A stretch of 64,000 bases of DNA from positions 2,170,001-2,234,000 of the forward strand of contig NZ_JACGWV010000001.1 of NCBI RefSeq assembly GCF_014137995.1, written 5' to 3'. Under the pieces are notes generated by a model. It worked only from the letters and a program-made list of their open reading frames with translations, searched no databases and was not told the DNA's origin. A program made the translations under genes and the position numbers. The DNA comes from Promicromonospora sukumoe (GTDB lineage: Bacteria; Actinomycetota; Actinomycetes; Actinomycetales; Cellulomonadaceae). Shown one piece after another: positions 52,163-60,916 of the stretch (position 1 is the first letter of the stretch; every line of letters starts with the position of its first letter).

Positions 52163-53098
52163 ATGACCACAGACACGACCTCGAACACGACGAACCCCAC
52201 CGTGACGACCCCCACCACCTGGCAGCTCGGCGACCGCACCGTGAACCGCATCGGGCTCGGCGCCATGCGCCTGATGGGCATGCCCTGGGACGAGGCGCCG
52301 CGCAGCCGGGACTCGGCGCTCGCGGTGCTGCGCCGCGCCGTCGAGCTCGGCGTGAACCACATCGACACCGCCGCGTTCTACTTCACGCCCACGCGCTCGG
52401 CCAACGAGCTGATCAGCACCGCCCTGCAGCCGTACGGGGACGACCTGGTGATCACCACGAAGGTAGGCCCCGCCCGCTCCCGGGACGGCGCGATGGAGCC
52501 GATGGCGCGCCCTGACGAGCTCCGCGCCCAGGTCGAGGAGAACCTGCGCCAGCTCGGCCGCGACCACCTGGACGTCGTCAACCTGCGCTGGGGTACCCGC
52601 ATGGCCGGCGAGGGACGCGAGCCCGACTCCCTGGCGGAGCACTTCGGGGCGCTCGCGGAGCTGCGCGAGGCGGGCCTGGTGCGGCACCTCGGCGTCTCCA
52701 ACGTGCTCGCCGGGCAGCTCGCCGAGGCGCTCGGCATCGCCCCCGTGGTGTGCGTGCAGAACCAGTACGGCCTGACGAACCGGGAGGACGACGACGTGCT
52801 CGCTCTGTGCGGTGAGCGCGGCATCGCGTTCGTGCCGTTCTTCGCCGTCGGCGCGGCCGTCCCGGGCGCCTCGCCCGCCGGCGGCCCGGACGAGACCGGG
52901 ACAGCCGAGGTCGCGGCCGTCGCGGCGGCGCACGGTGCGACCCCGGCGCAGGTGCGGCTGGCCTGGACCCTGCACCGCGGCCCGCACGTCCTGGCGATCC
53001 CCGGGACGGGCAGCGTCACGCACCTCGAGGAGAACGTCGCCGCGAGCGCCCTGCGGCTGACGGCGGACGAGCTGGCCGTGCTCGACGCCGTCGCGTAG
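52163..53098 (+). CDS. Aldo/keto reductase
   Basis: 311-aa AKR TIM barrel. Visible are NRIGLGAMRLMG, the catalytic Asp and Tyr in HIDTAAFYFTP, Lys in ITTKVGPAR, and VRHLGVSNVLAGQLAEAL. The His of the active site is replaced by Asn (LDVVNLRWG), as in pyridoxal reductase-like members. The NADP-binding C-terminal segment is AIPGTGSVTHLEEN. A divergent LuxR-type gene 96 bp away may regulate it. Confidence 0.88.
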   Translation: MTTDTTSNTTNPTVTTPTTWQLGDRTVNRIGLGAMRLMGMPWDEAPRSRDSALAVLRRAVELGVNHIDTAAFYFTPTRSANELISTALQPYGDDLVITTKVGPARSRDGAMEPMARPDELRAQVEENLRQLGRDHLDVVNLRWGTRMAGEGREPDSLAEHFGALAELREAGLVRHLGVSNVLAGQLAEALGIAPVVCVQNQYGLTNREDDDVLALCGERGIAFVPFFAVGAAVPGASPAGGPDETGTAEVAAVAAAHGATPAQVRLAWTLHRGPHVLAIPGTGSVTHLEENVAASALRLTADELAVLDAVA

Positions 53099-53140
53099 CC
53101 CCCCGTCCTGCCAGGCCACTGCCGTGTCAGTCCCCCCGCG

Positions 53141-53146
53141 TAGCCT
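53141..53146 (+). promoter_or_regulatory. -10 element for the NmrA-like gene (leaderless)
   Basis: TAGCCT ends 8 nt before the GTG at 53154. Confidence 0.45.
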
Positions 53147-53153
53147 GACCCGC

Positions 53154-54032
53154 GTGAGGATCGCCGTCACCGGTTCGACCGGCACCGTGGGCAGTCAGGT
53201 CGTCAGCCTCCTGGCCGCGAGCGCCGGGCCGGAGGTCGTGGCGCTCGCGCGTCGTCCGGAGGCGGTGCCTGCCCTGCTGTCAGAGGCGGCACGGCGGGCG
53301 GCGCGGTCCGGCCGGGTCTCCGCGGTGCGTGGGGACTACGACGACCCGGGGTCGCTGGTGGCGGCGCTGGAGGGCGTGGACGTGCTGGTGTTCGTGTCCG
53401 GGGACGGTGAGGCGGCCAGGATGCTGGTGCAGCACCAGAACGTGGTGCGGGCCGCCGCGGACGCCGGGGTGGGGCACGTGGTGTACCTGAGCGGGGTGGA
53501 CGCGGACCCGGCGTCGCCGTTCTGCTACGCGTTCACGAACGGGTGGACGGAGCGGCTGGTGGAGGGCAGCGGGCTGCCGTTCTCGTTCGCGCGGGCGTCC
53601 TTGTTCACGGAGTTCTTCGCGGCGTTCCTGGGGCCGGCGCTGGCTTCGGGTGAGCTGCGGGTCCCGGCCGGGCAGGGCCGGGTGTCGCTGGTCTCGCGGT
53701 CCGACGTCGGGCGGTGCCTGGCTGCGCTGGCGCTGCTGCCGCCGAGTGGGCGGGCCCACGACCTGTCGGGGCCGGTGTCGCTGTCCCTCGACGCCGTGGC
53801 GGAGGTGCTGAGCGGGATCGCGGGCCGGGCGGTGCGGTACACCGACGTGCCGCCGCCGGTCCTGGCCGAGGAGCTGGCCAGGGCCGGCGAGGACCCGTGG
53901 TGGACGTACGCGTACTCCGGCATGTTCGCGTCGGTCCGGCAGGACCGGTGGGGCGTGGTGTCGGACGAGGTGCTGCGGCTGACGGGCCGGGGCCCGGCGG
54001 CGCTGGACGTCGTCGTCCGCGCGACCGCCTGA
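53154..54032 (+). CDS. NmrA/SDR-family NAD(P)-binding protein
   Basis: 292 aa. A Rossmann start RIAVTGSTGTVGSQVVSLLA, then SAVRGDYDDPGSLVAALEGV, VVYLSGVDADPASPFCYAFT and VSLVSRSDVGRCLAALAL are the NmrA-like pattern: sugar- or redox-sensing SDRs without the usual YxxxK. It may be an NADPH-sensing or quinone-reducing protein. The GTG at 53154 fits the leaderless -10. It ends just before the opposing desaturase. Confidence 0.82.
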   Translation: MRIAVTGSTGTVGSQVVSLLAASAGPEVVALARRPEAVPALLSEAARRAARSGRVSAVRGDYDDPGSLVAALEGVDVLVFVSGDGEAARMLVQHQNVVRAAADAGVGHVVYLSGVDADPASPFCYAFTNGWTERLVEGSGLPFSFARASLFTEFFAAFLGPALASGELRVPAGQGRVSLVSRSDVGRCLAALALLPPSGRAHDLSGPVSLSLDAVAEVLSGIAGRAVRYTDVPPPVLAEELARAGEDPWWTYAYSGMFASVRQDRWGVVSDEVLRLTGRGPAALDVVVRATA

Positions 54033-54074
54033 GCCGGCCCGCCCCTACCTTGGTACCCCGGACCTGCTGAAGGC

Positions 54075-55157
54075 CTACCGGTACTGCGCGACGATCGGGC
54101 AGTCCATCGGGTCGGCGTACCCCAGGCCGACGCGGTTGAGGTAGTTGACGATGATCCTGTAGGACTCGAGCAGCCCGGTCTCGGTGTAGGGGATGCCGCG
54201 CTCGGCGCAGAACTCCTGCACGATGGGCCGCACCTGGCGCAGGTTGACGCTGGGCATCCGCGGGAAGACGTGGTGCTCGACCTGGTAGTTGAGGCCGCCC
54301 ATGGCCCAGGCGACGAACCAGCCGCCGCGGATGTTGCGCGAGGTGAGGACCTGGCGGCGCAGGAAGTCGACGCTGTTGTCCTTGGGCAGCAGCGGCATGC
54401 CCTTGTGGTTGGGGGCGAAGGTGGCACCCATGTAGACGCCGAACGTGGCGAGCTGGACCAGCAGGAACGCCAGGCCGAGCACCGGACCGAGGGTCAGGAA
54501 GACGAGGGTCGGGAAGCCGATCAGCCGGATGCCCAGCATGACGCTCTCCGCCGCGCGGTGCTTGATCCCCGGGGTCGTGGCGAGCGTCTGGACCGACTTG
54601 GCGTGCAGCACCGGACCGAACAGCGCCAGCATCGGGAAGAAGAGCCAGCCCTGGCGCCGCGTCACCCAGCCGAGGAACCCGGTGCGCCCGACCTCCTCCC
54701 CCGGCACGAACACGAGCGCCCCCGTGTCGATGTCGCCGTCCTTGCCGATCACGTTGGGGTTGCCGTGGTGCTTGTTGTGCTTGCGGTTCCACCAGCCGAT
54801 GCTCAGGCCGACGCCGAGGTTGCCGATGATCCGGGAGAACCACTCGTTGTGCTTGCCCGTGGCGAAGATCTGCTGGTGCCCGCCGTCGTGCGCGAGGAAG
54901 GCGCCCTGGGTGAACACGATGCCGAAGAAGGCCGCGACGGCGAGCTGCCACCACGTGTCGCCCAGGGTGAGCAGCAGCGTGAACCCGACCGCGAGCGCCG
55001 CGGCGAAGCCGATGGTGCGGCCGACGTACCAGCCGACGCGACGCCCCATGAGGCCCGCGGCGTTGGCGCGCTCGACGAGCTCGAAGTAGTCGTTGGTCTG
55101 CGCGTTGCGGGCCGTGCGTCGTTGGCGGGCCGGGCGGGGCGGGGCTTCGGTCGTCAT
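54075..55157 (-). CDS. Fatty-acid desaturase (membrane di-iron)
   Basis: 360 aa with four or five helices and the three histidine boxes: HDGGH, HNKHH and QVEHH, the last typical of front-end or acyl-lipid desaturases. Further features are WNRKHNKHHGNPNVIGKDGD and GGLNYQVEHHVFPRMP. It introduces a double bond into membrane fatty acids, probably to tune fluidity. The ATG at 55157 gives the family length. Confidence 0.9.
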   Translation of the reverse strand: MTTEAPPRPARQRRTARNAQTNDYFELVERANAAGLMGRRVGWYVGRTIGFAAALAVGFTLLLTLGDTWWQLAVAAFFGIVFTQGAFLAHDGGHQQIFATGKHNEWFSRIIGNLGVGLSIGWWNRKHNKHHGNPNVIGKDGDIDTGALVFVPGEEVGRTGFLGWVTRRQGWLFFPMLALFGPVLHAKSVQTLATTPGIKHRAAESVMLGIRLIGFPTLVFLTLGPVLGLAFLLVQLATFGVYMGATFAPNHKGMPLLPKDNSVDFLRRQVLTSRNIRGGWFVAWAMGGLNYQVEHHVFPRMPSVNLRQVRPIVQEFCAERGIPYTETGLLESYRIIVNYLNRVGLGYADPMDCPIVAQYR

Positions 55158-55219
55158 GGGCGTCAACCTAGGAACGCGGTGTGGTGCCGCGCGTCCCCCG
55201 CAGGAGCCAAACTCACCCC

Positions 55220-56515
55220 CTACGCAGGTAGTGGGTCGGCGTCCTCGACGGGCAGGGTGGCGGTGACCTCGAAGCCGCCGTCGAGCGTGGGGCCCGCGGT
55301 GACGGTCCCGCCGATCGCCGCGACGCGCTCGCGGATGCCGGCCAGGCCGAGGCGGGCGCCCGGGGTGGGCTCGTCGTCGCGGCCGGGGGGCGTGTTGGTG
55401 ACGACGACGCGCAGCTCGTGGCCGTCGCCGCTGATACGTACGGTGACGGCGGAGCCCGGGGCGTGCCGCAGGGCGTTGCTCAGCGCCTCCTGGACCACGC
55501 GGAACGCGGTGAGCCCGACGACCTCGGACACCTCGGTGCCCTCTGCGGTGCCGTCCTCGGTGCCATCCTCAGAGTCTGAGCCGGTGTCCGCGCCGTCGTA
55601 CGTGATCTCGGCGCCGGAGGCGCGGGTGGACTCGATCAGCCCCGTGACGTCGGCGAGGCCGGGCAGCGGTGCGGTGGGGGCGGTGTCGTGGCCGCGCAGG
55701 ATGCCGAGCAGACCGCGCATCTCGCTCAGCGCACGCCGGGACGACGCGGCGATCTCCTCGAACTCGCTCTGCACCGCCTCGTCGAGGCCGGGCTGCCGGT
55801 AGCGGGCCGTGGAGGCCTGGACGGTGATGACCGACATGCTGTGCGCGACGACGTCGTGCAGCTCGCGGGCGATCCGGTTGCGTTCCTCCAGCTCCCGCCG
55901 GCGGCTTGTCTCGGCGGCGCTGAGCCGCTCGGCCTGCTCCATGCGCAGCACGCTCAGGCTCCACAGCCGCATGATCACGCCGACGAGGGCGAACCCGCCG
56001 CTCAGCGAGACCAGCACGACGCCGTTGGCGAACGCGGACGGGTGCCCGCCGTCGCTCAGGATCGCGGGTGCCCACACGGTCAGCATCGCGCCGACGGACC
56101 ACAGGGACGCCGCCCAGTACCAGGAGTGGCGCAGGGCCAGCACGAACACCGTCAGGCAGTGCGCGAGCAGCACGGTGACCGGCCACGGCCACGGCCACTC
56201 GGGCGCCGCCCCGGCGGTGACGACCATCAGCGCCAGGGAGCCCGCGACGGACGCGCCGAGCCCGGCCCAGGGCCACCGCACCGCCAGGATCGCGGCGGCG
56301 CAGTTGACCAGCGTGAACGCCATGGCCGCCGCGGGGTGGGTGCCGTAGCCGGACGCGGTCACCGGCCAGCCGACGGCGACCAGCGTCACCGCGATGAACG
56401 AGACCACGGACCACAGCCACACGACCTCGCGCCGGGCGATCGAGACGGCGCTGACGTCCAGCCGGGTCAGGGCGCGCAGCCGTCGTCGCGGCGTCGGGGT
56501 TGGGTGATCCATCAC
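55220..56515 (-). CDS. Sensor histidine kinase (HisKA_3/NarX-like)
   Basis: 431 aa. About six membrane helices (30-180) lead to a coiled-coil and the dimerisation box ELEERNRIARELHDVVAHSM with the phospho-His, then a HATPase_c domain with VVQEALSNALRHAPG and an acidic Glu/Asp insertion (about 318-340). The G box region GARLGLAGIRERVAAIGGTV is complete. It is divergent from a NarL regulator 88 bp away, so they form a two-component pair. The ATG at 56515 or 56512 is the start. Confidence 0.9.
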   Translation of the reverse strand: MMDHPTPTPRRRLRALTRLDVSAVSIARREVVWLWSVVSFIAVTLVAVGWPVTASGYGTHPAAAMAFTLVNCAAAILAVRWPWAGLGASVAGSLALMVVTAGAAPEWPWPWPVTVLLAHCLTVFVLALRHSWYWAASLWSVGAMLTVWAPAILSDGGHPSAFANGVVLVSLSGGFALVGVIMRLWSLSVLRMEQAERLSAAETSRRRELEERNRIARELHDVVAHSMSVITVQASTARYRQPGLDEAVQSEFEEIAASSRRALSEMRGLLGILRGHDTAPTAPLPGLADVTGLIESTRASGAEITYDGADTGSDSEDGTEDGTAEGTEVSEVVGLTAFRVVQEALSNALRHAPGSAVTVRISGDGHELRVVVTNTPPGRDDEPTPGARLGLAGIRERVAAIGGTVTAGPTLDGGFEVTATLPVEDADPLPA

Positions 56516-56591
56516 CCGCAGGCTAAGCCTTGGCCCCCGCCCGGCGCGTCACCCGTACGACGGACCCGCCGTCATACTTTCGTCTCTCGGT

Positions 56592-56597
56592 TAGGTT
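56592..56597 (+). promoter_or_regulatory. -10 element for the NarL-type regulator (leaderless)
   Basis: TAGGTT ends 7 nt before the ATG at 56604. Confidence 0.5.
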
Positions 56598-56603
56598 GTC
56601 CCC

Positions 56604-57293
56604 ATGCCACCCGTGCCCGACGCCTCCGCGCGCGACATCCGCGTGCTCATCGTCGACGACCAGTCGATGATCCGCGCCGGGTTCGAGGCCCTCCTGAACG
56701 CCCACGACGGCATCACGGTGGTCGGCACGAGCGACGACGGCGCCGGCATCAGCGAGGTCGTGCGCCGCGTGCAGCCCGACGTCGTGCTGATGGACATCCG
56801 CATGCCGAAGGTCAACGGCCTGGACGCGGCCCGCACCATCATGGCGATGCCCGGCACCCCGCCCAAGGTCATCATGCTGACCACGTTCGATGCCGACGAG
56901 TACGTCTTCTCCGCCCTGCGCGCGGGCGCCAGCGGGTTCCTCCTCAAGGACTCCCCGCCCGAGGAGCTGACCCACGCCGTCCGCATCGTCGCGGCCGGCG
57001 AGGCGCTCCTGTCCCCGCGGATCACCCGGGCGCTGATCGCCGACTACGCCGCCCGCCCGGCCGCACCGGCGTCGGCCGACGCCACCCTGGGCTCCCTGAC
57101 CGACCGCGAGCTCGACGTCATGAAGGCCGTGGCCGCCGGCCGGTCCAACGCCGAGATCGCCACCGAGCTGCACCTCGCCGAGCAGACCGTCAAGACGCAC
57201 GTCTCCCGCATCCTGAACAAGCTCGCCCTGCGCGACCGCACCCAGATGGTCGTCTGCGCCTACGAGTCGGGCCTGGTGCGCGCCAACCGCTGA
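56604..57293 (+). CDS. NarL/FixJ-family response regulator
   Basis: 229 aa. The receiver has VLIVDDQSMIRAGFEALLNA, phospho-Asp in VVLMDIRMPKVNGLDA, Thr in MLTTFDADEYV and Lys in GFLLKDSPPEEL. The LuxR-type HTH at the C-terminus is LTDRELDVMKAVAAGRSNAE, then IATELHLAEQTVKTHVSRIL. The partner kinase is divergent, 88 bp away. The stop lies in a repeat (57288-57302). Confidence 0.93.
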   Translation: MPPVPDASARDIRVLIVDDQSMIRAGFEALLNAHDGITVVGTSDDGAGISEVVRRVQPDVVLMDIRMPKVNGLDAARTIMAMPGTPPKVIMLTTFDADEYVFSALRAGASGFLLKDSPPEELTHAVRIVAAGEALLSPRITRALIADYAARPAAPASADATLGSLTDRELDVMKAVAAGRSNAEIATELHLAEQTVKTHVSRILNKLALRDRTQMVVCAYESGLVRANR

Positions 57294-57307
57294 CGTGTCA
57301 GATGCGC

Positions 57308-57359
57308 TGACGTGTCAGACGTACAGGTCCCTCCAGGGACCTGTACGTCTGACACGTCA
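57308..57359. repeat. 25-bp perfect inverted repeat between convergent genes
   Basis: Arms 57308-57332 and 57335-57359 match over 25 bp with a 2-nt loop. It includes the stop codon of the UvrA-like gene (57357-57359) and begins 15 bp after the regulator gene. A 15-bp direct repeat, CGCTGACGTGTCAGA, lies at 57288-57302 and 57305-57319. It is a strong candidate for a bidirectional terminator or palindromic element. Confidence 0.85.
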
Positions 57360-59795
57360 CGGCGCCTGGACGTAGTCCGCGAGGTGACGGCCCGTCAGCG
57401 TCGGCTCGCCCGCGCGGGCCTGGGCCACCAGGTCCGTCGGCGTGCCCTCGAAGACCACGCGCCCGCCGTCGTGCCCCGCGCCCGGGCCCAGGTCGATGAT
57501 CCAGTCCGCGTGCGCCATCACGGCCTGGTGGTGCTCGATCACCACCACCGACTTGCCCGACCCGACCAGCCGGTCCAGCAGCGCCAGCAGGTTCTCGACG
57601 TCGGCCAGGTGCAGGCCCGCCGTCGGCTCGTCCAGCACGTACACGCCGCCGTCCTCCGCCAGGTGGGTGGCGAGCTTGAGGCGCTGGCGCTCGCCACCGG
57701 ACAGCGTCGTCAGCGGCTGCCCGATCTTCAGGTACCCCAGCCCGACGTCGGCCAGACGCGCCAGGATCTTGTGCGCCGCCGGTGTGCGCGCCTCCCCGGC
57801 GGAGAAGAACTCCTCGGCCTCGGCCACCGACATCGCCAGCACCTCCGCGATGTCCTTGCCGCCCAGGTGGTAGTCCAGGACCGCCGCCTGGAACCGCTTG
57901 CCCTCGCACTCCTCGCAGGTGGTCGCCACGGTGTCCATGAACCCGAGCTGCGTGTAGACCACGCCCGCGCCGTTGCAGGTGGGGCACGCACCCTCGGAGT
58001 TCGCGCTGAACAGCGCCGGCTTGACGCCGTTGGCCTTGGCGAACGCCTTGCGCACCGGCTCCAGCAGCCCGGTGTAGGTGGCCGGGTTGGACCGCCGCGA
58101 GCCCTTGATCGCCGACTGGTCCACCACGACGACGCCGTCGCGCCCGGCGAGGCTGCCGTGGATCAGCGAGCTCTTGCCCGACCCGGCGACACCCGTGACG
58201 ACGCACAGCACGCCCAGCGGCACGTCGACGTCGACGTCGCGCAGGTTGTGGGTGCTCGCGCCCCGGATCTCCAGCGCGCCCGTGGCGGTACGCGGGGAGT
58301 CCTTCAGCGCCGCCCGGTCCGCCAGGTGCCGGCCCGTCAGGGACCCGCTGGAGCGCAGCTCCTCGACGGTGCCCTCGAAGCAGACCGTGCCGCCGTCGCT
58401 GCCCGCGCCCGGCCCGAGGTCGACGACGTGGTCGGCGATCGCGATCGTCTCGGGCTTGTGCTCGACGACGAGCACGGTGTTGCCCTTGTCCCGCAGCTGC
58501 AGCAGCAGGTCGTTCATCCGCTGGATGTCGTGCGGGTGCAGGCCGATCGTCGGCTCGTCGAACACGTACGTGATGTCCGTCAGCGCGGAACCGAGGTGGC
58601 TGATCAGCTTGGTGCGCTGCGCCTCTCCCCCGGACAGCGTGCCCGAGGGCCGGTCCAGCGACAGGTAGCCCAGCCCGATCTCCACGAACTTGTCCAGCAG
58701 GTTGCCCAGGTTGCTCAGCAGCGGCGCGAGCGACGGCTCGTCCAGGCCACGCACCCAGTCCGCCAGGTCGCCGATCTGCATCGCGCACGCCTCGGCGATG
58801 TTGATGCCCTTGATCCGGGAGGCCAGCGCAGCCTGCGCCAGGCGCGTGCCGCCGCAGTCCGGGCACGTGATGAACGTGACCGCCCGGTCCACGAACGCCC
58901 GCAGGTGCGGCTGCAGGGCGTCGCGGTCCTTGGTCAGCATCGAGCGCCGCACCTGAGGCACCAGGCCCTCGTAGGTCAGGTTCGCGCCGCCGATCTTGCG
59001 CTTGGTCGCGTCGCGGTACAGGAAGTCGTGCCGCTCCGTCTCCGTGTAGTCGCGCACCGGCTTGTCGCCGTCGAGGTACCCCGACTCGGTGAAGAACCGC
59101 ACCGACCAGCCGCCCGCCTTGTACCCGGGCACCGTGATGGCGCCCTCGTTGAGCGACTTGTCCTCGTCGACCAGCTCGCTCAGGTCGATGTCCGAGACCG
59201 TGCCCCGGCCCTCGCACCGCGGGCACATGCCCCCGTGGTAGACGGCCTCGCGCACGATCTGCTTCTCGCCCGTGGACGACGTCATCACACCGCTCGCCTT
59301 ACGGGCCGGGATGTTGAACGAGTACGCCACCGCGGGACCGGCCGACGGCGTGCCCAGCCGGCTGAACAGCAGCCGCAGCAGCGCGTTGGTGTCGGTCACG
59401 GTGCCGAGCGTCGAGCGGGGGTTGGCACCCAGGCGCTCCTGGTCGACGACGATCGCCGTGGTCAGCCCCTCCAGCAGGTCGACGTCGGGCCGCGACAGCG
59501 ACGGCATCAGGCCCTGCACGAACGCGCTGTAGGTCTCGTTGATCATCCGCTGCGACTCCGCCGCGATGGTCGCGAACACCAGCGAGCTCTTGCCCGACCC
59601 GGAGACCCCGGTGAACACCGTCAGGCGCCGCTTGGGGATCTCCAGGTCCACGTCCTTGAGGTTGTTCTCCCGCGCGCCGTGCACCCGGATCAGGTCGTGG
59701 CTGTCGGCCGGATGGGTGGCCGACGACTGGGCGGCGGACGACGACGCGTCCGCCGGGCTGGTGCTGCTGGTGGTCGTGGTGCTCGCCGTGTTCAT
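57357..59795 (-). CDS. UvrA-like ABC ATPase (excinuclease UvrA paralogue)
   Basis: 812 aa, shorter than UvrA (about 950). Two ABC modules have Walker A GVSGSGKSSLVF and GVAGSGKSSLIHG, signatures LSGGEAQRTKL and LSGGERQRLKL, and Walker B VFDEPTIGLH and VLDEPTAGLH. Zinc cysteine pairs are CPRCEGRG, CPDCGG, CPTCNGAG and CEECEG. The DNA-damage-binding insertion is reduced. It matches the UvrA2/drug-resistance type of paralogue, not the housekeeping UvrA; no uvrB or uvrC is nearby. The N-terminus is a Ser/Thr/Ala-rich stretch. It is coupled to a small upstream gene by ATGA. Confidence 0.88.
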   Translation of the reverse strand: MNTASTTTTSSTSPADASSSAAQSSATHPADSHDLIRVHGARENNLKDVDLEIPKRRLTVFTGVSGSGKSSLVFATIAAESQRMINETYSAFVQGLMPSLSRPDVDLLEGLTTAIVVDQERLGANPRSTLGTVTDTNALLRLLFSRLGTPSAGPAVAYSFNIPARKASGVMTSSTGEKQIVREAVYHGGMCPRCEGRGTVSDIDLSELVDEDKSLNEGAITVPGYKAGGWSVRFFTESGYLDGDKPVRDYTETERHDFLYRDATKRKIGGANLTYEGLVPQVRRSMLTKDRDALQPHLRAFVDRAVTFITCPDCGGTRLAQAALASRIKGINIAEACAMQIGDLADWVRGLDEPSLAPLLSNLGNLLDKFVEIGLGYLSLDRPSGTLSGGEAQRTKLISHLGSALTDITYVFDEPTIGLHPHDIQRMNDLLLQLRDKGNTVLVVEHKPETIAIADHVVDLGPGAGSDGGTVCFEGTVEELRSSGSLTGRHLADRAALKDSPRTATGALEIRGASTHNLRDVDVDVPLGVLCVVTGVAGSGKSSLIHGSLAGRDGVVVVDQSAIKGSRRSNPATYTGLLEPVRKAFAKANGVKPALFSANSEGACPTCNGAGVVYTQLGFMDTVATTCEECEGKRFQAAVLDYHLGGKDIAEVLAMSVAEAEEFFSAGEARTPAAHKILARLADVGLGYLKIGQPLTTLSGGERQRLKLATHLAEDGGVYVLDEPTAGLHLADVENLLALLDRLVGSGKSVVVIEHHQAVMAHADWIIDLGPGAGHDGGRVVFEGTPTDLVAQARAGEPTLTGRHLADYVQAP

Positions 59796-60004
59796 GCTCG
59801 GCCTTCCGTGGCAGTGGTACCTGGTGCGGTGACGCCCGCTGTGGCTGGTGCTGTGACCTGCGCTGTGGCGAGGACGGGCCGGTCTCCCTCGACGGGCCCG
59901 TCCGGGATCAGGACGATGGCGGCAGGTCCGATGTCAGACGGTTCGACGTCGGACGCACCGACGTCGGCCGCCCGCAGGTACGCCGCCAGCCCGGGGACGC
60001 ACAT
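59792..60004 (-). CDS. Small 70-aa protein coupled to the UvrA-like gene
   Basis: 70 aa from an ATG at 60004, MCVPGLAAYLRAADVGASDV onwards, ending Ala/Thr/Pro-rich. Its stop overlaps the UvrA-like ATG by 4 bp, suggesting real translation. I do not recognise a family. It might also be a fortuitous open frame in high-GC DNA. It starts 10 bp after the VOC gene. Confidence 0.4.
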   Translation of the reverse strand: MCVPGLAAYLRAADVGASDVEPSDIGPAAIVLIPDGPVEGDRPVLATAQVTAPATAGVTAPGTTATEGRA

Positions 60005-60014
60005 GGCGGCCCGC

Positions 60015-60446
60015 TCAGAGCTGCTTGATGCGGACGGTGTTGCCGGCCGGGTCGCGGAACGCGCAGTCGCGGAAGCCGTACGGCTGGTCGACGGGCTCCT
60101 GCATGACCTCGGCGCCGCTGGCCTGCACCCGCTCGAACGCCGCGTCGAGGTCGGGCGCGCCCAGGATGACGGCGGCGTAGGTGCCCTTGGCCATCATCTC
60201 GGCGACGGTGCGCCGCTCCTCGTCGGTGACGCCCGGGTCGGCGCCCGGCGGGGTCAGCACGATGGACGTGTCCGGCTGGTCGGCGGGGCCGACGGTGATC
60301 CAGCGCATCGCCCCCTGCCCGACGTCGAGGAAGACCTCGAAGCCGAGGGCGTCCCGGTAGAAGCCGAGGGAGGCCTCGGGGTCGGTGTGCGGCAGGAACG
60401 TCTGGTGGATGGTCAGGCCGGTGCTCTTGCTCTGTTCTGTGCTCAT
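60015..60446 (-). CDS. VOC-family protein (glyoxalase/bleomycin-resistance-like)
   Basis: 143 aa with the beta-alpha-beta VOC fold: HQTFLPHTDPEASLGFYRDA, LGFEVFLDVGQGAMRWITVG, and FRDCAFRDPAGNTVRIKQL with the last metal-ligand region. These are metal-dependent enzymes or drug-binding proteins. The ATG at 60446 gives MSTEQSKSTGLTIHQ. It is 6 bp downstream of the AraC-type gene and 10 bp upstream of the small gene that leads into the UvrA-like ATPase. Confidence 0.85.
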   Translation of the reverse strand: MSTEQSKSTGLTIHQTFLPHTDPEASLGFYRDALGFEVFLDVGQGAMRWITVGPADQPDTSIVLTPPGADPGVTDEERRTVAEMMAKGTYAAVILGAPDLDAAFERVQASGAEVMQEPVDQPYGFRDCAFRDPAGNTVRIKQL

Positions 60447-60451
60447 GAAAG

Positions 60452-60916
60452 TCACGCTAGGTCCGGTCCCGGGGTTCGCGCTTCTCGATTCCTGACGGGC
60501 CTGGTCACCTGCTTGGCGATGCACGCGGGCAGGCCGGCCGTGTCGACCTGGGCGCCCGCGAGCACCGGGTCGTCGCGGTACACGCTCGGCGGCACCCCGA
60601 CCAGCTCCGCGAACCGCGTGCTGAACGTGCCGAGCGACGAGCAGCCCACCGCGAAGCACACCTCCGTGACGCTCAGGTCGCCCCGGCGCAGGAGCATCAT
60701 GGCGCGCTCGATGCGGCGCGTCATGAGGTAGCTGTACGGCGACTCCCCGTACGCGGCCTTGAACTGGCGCGAGAGGTGGCCGGCCGACATGTGCACCCCG
60801 GCCGCGAGCGCCGCGACGTCCAGGGGCTGGGTGTAGTCGCGGTCCATGCGGTCACGCACGCGGCGCAGCAGGGCGAGGTCGCGCAGGCGGTCGGCGTCGG
60901 CGGTCTTGCTGGTCAC
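60452..60916 (-). CDS. AraC-family transcriptional regulator
   Basis: 154 aa, no sensor domain. The two helix-turn-helix parts are DVAALAAGVHMSAGHLSRQF and DLSVTEVCFAVGCSSLGTFS, with FKAAYGESPYSYLMTRRIER between. The GTG at 60916 gives the whole domain. It is the first gene of a probable operon with the VOC protein, the small gene and the UvrA-like ATPase and probably regulates it. Confidence 0.87.
   Translation of the reverse strand: MTSKTADADRLRDLALLRRVRDRMDRDYTQPLDVAALAAGVHMSAGHLSRQFKAAYGESPYSYLMTRRIERAMMLLRRGDLSVTEVCFAVGCSSLGTFSTRFAELVGVPPSVYRDDPVLAGAQVDTAGLPACIAKQVTRPVRNREARTPGPDLA

Noticed and set aside
57357-59795. The housekeeping nucleotide-excision gene uvrA
   Set aside because: It is about 140 residues shorter with a reduced insertion, and no uvrB or uvrC is near; a paralogue fits better.
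57312-60731. 1139-aa plus-strand open frame opposite the UvrA-like gene
   Set aside because: Arg/Val/Gln-rich translation without motifs; the minus strand has two full ABC modules.
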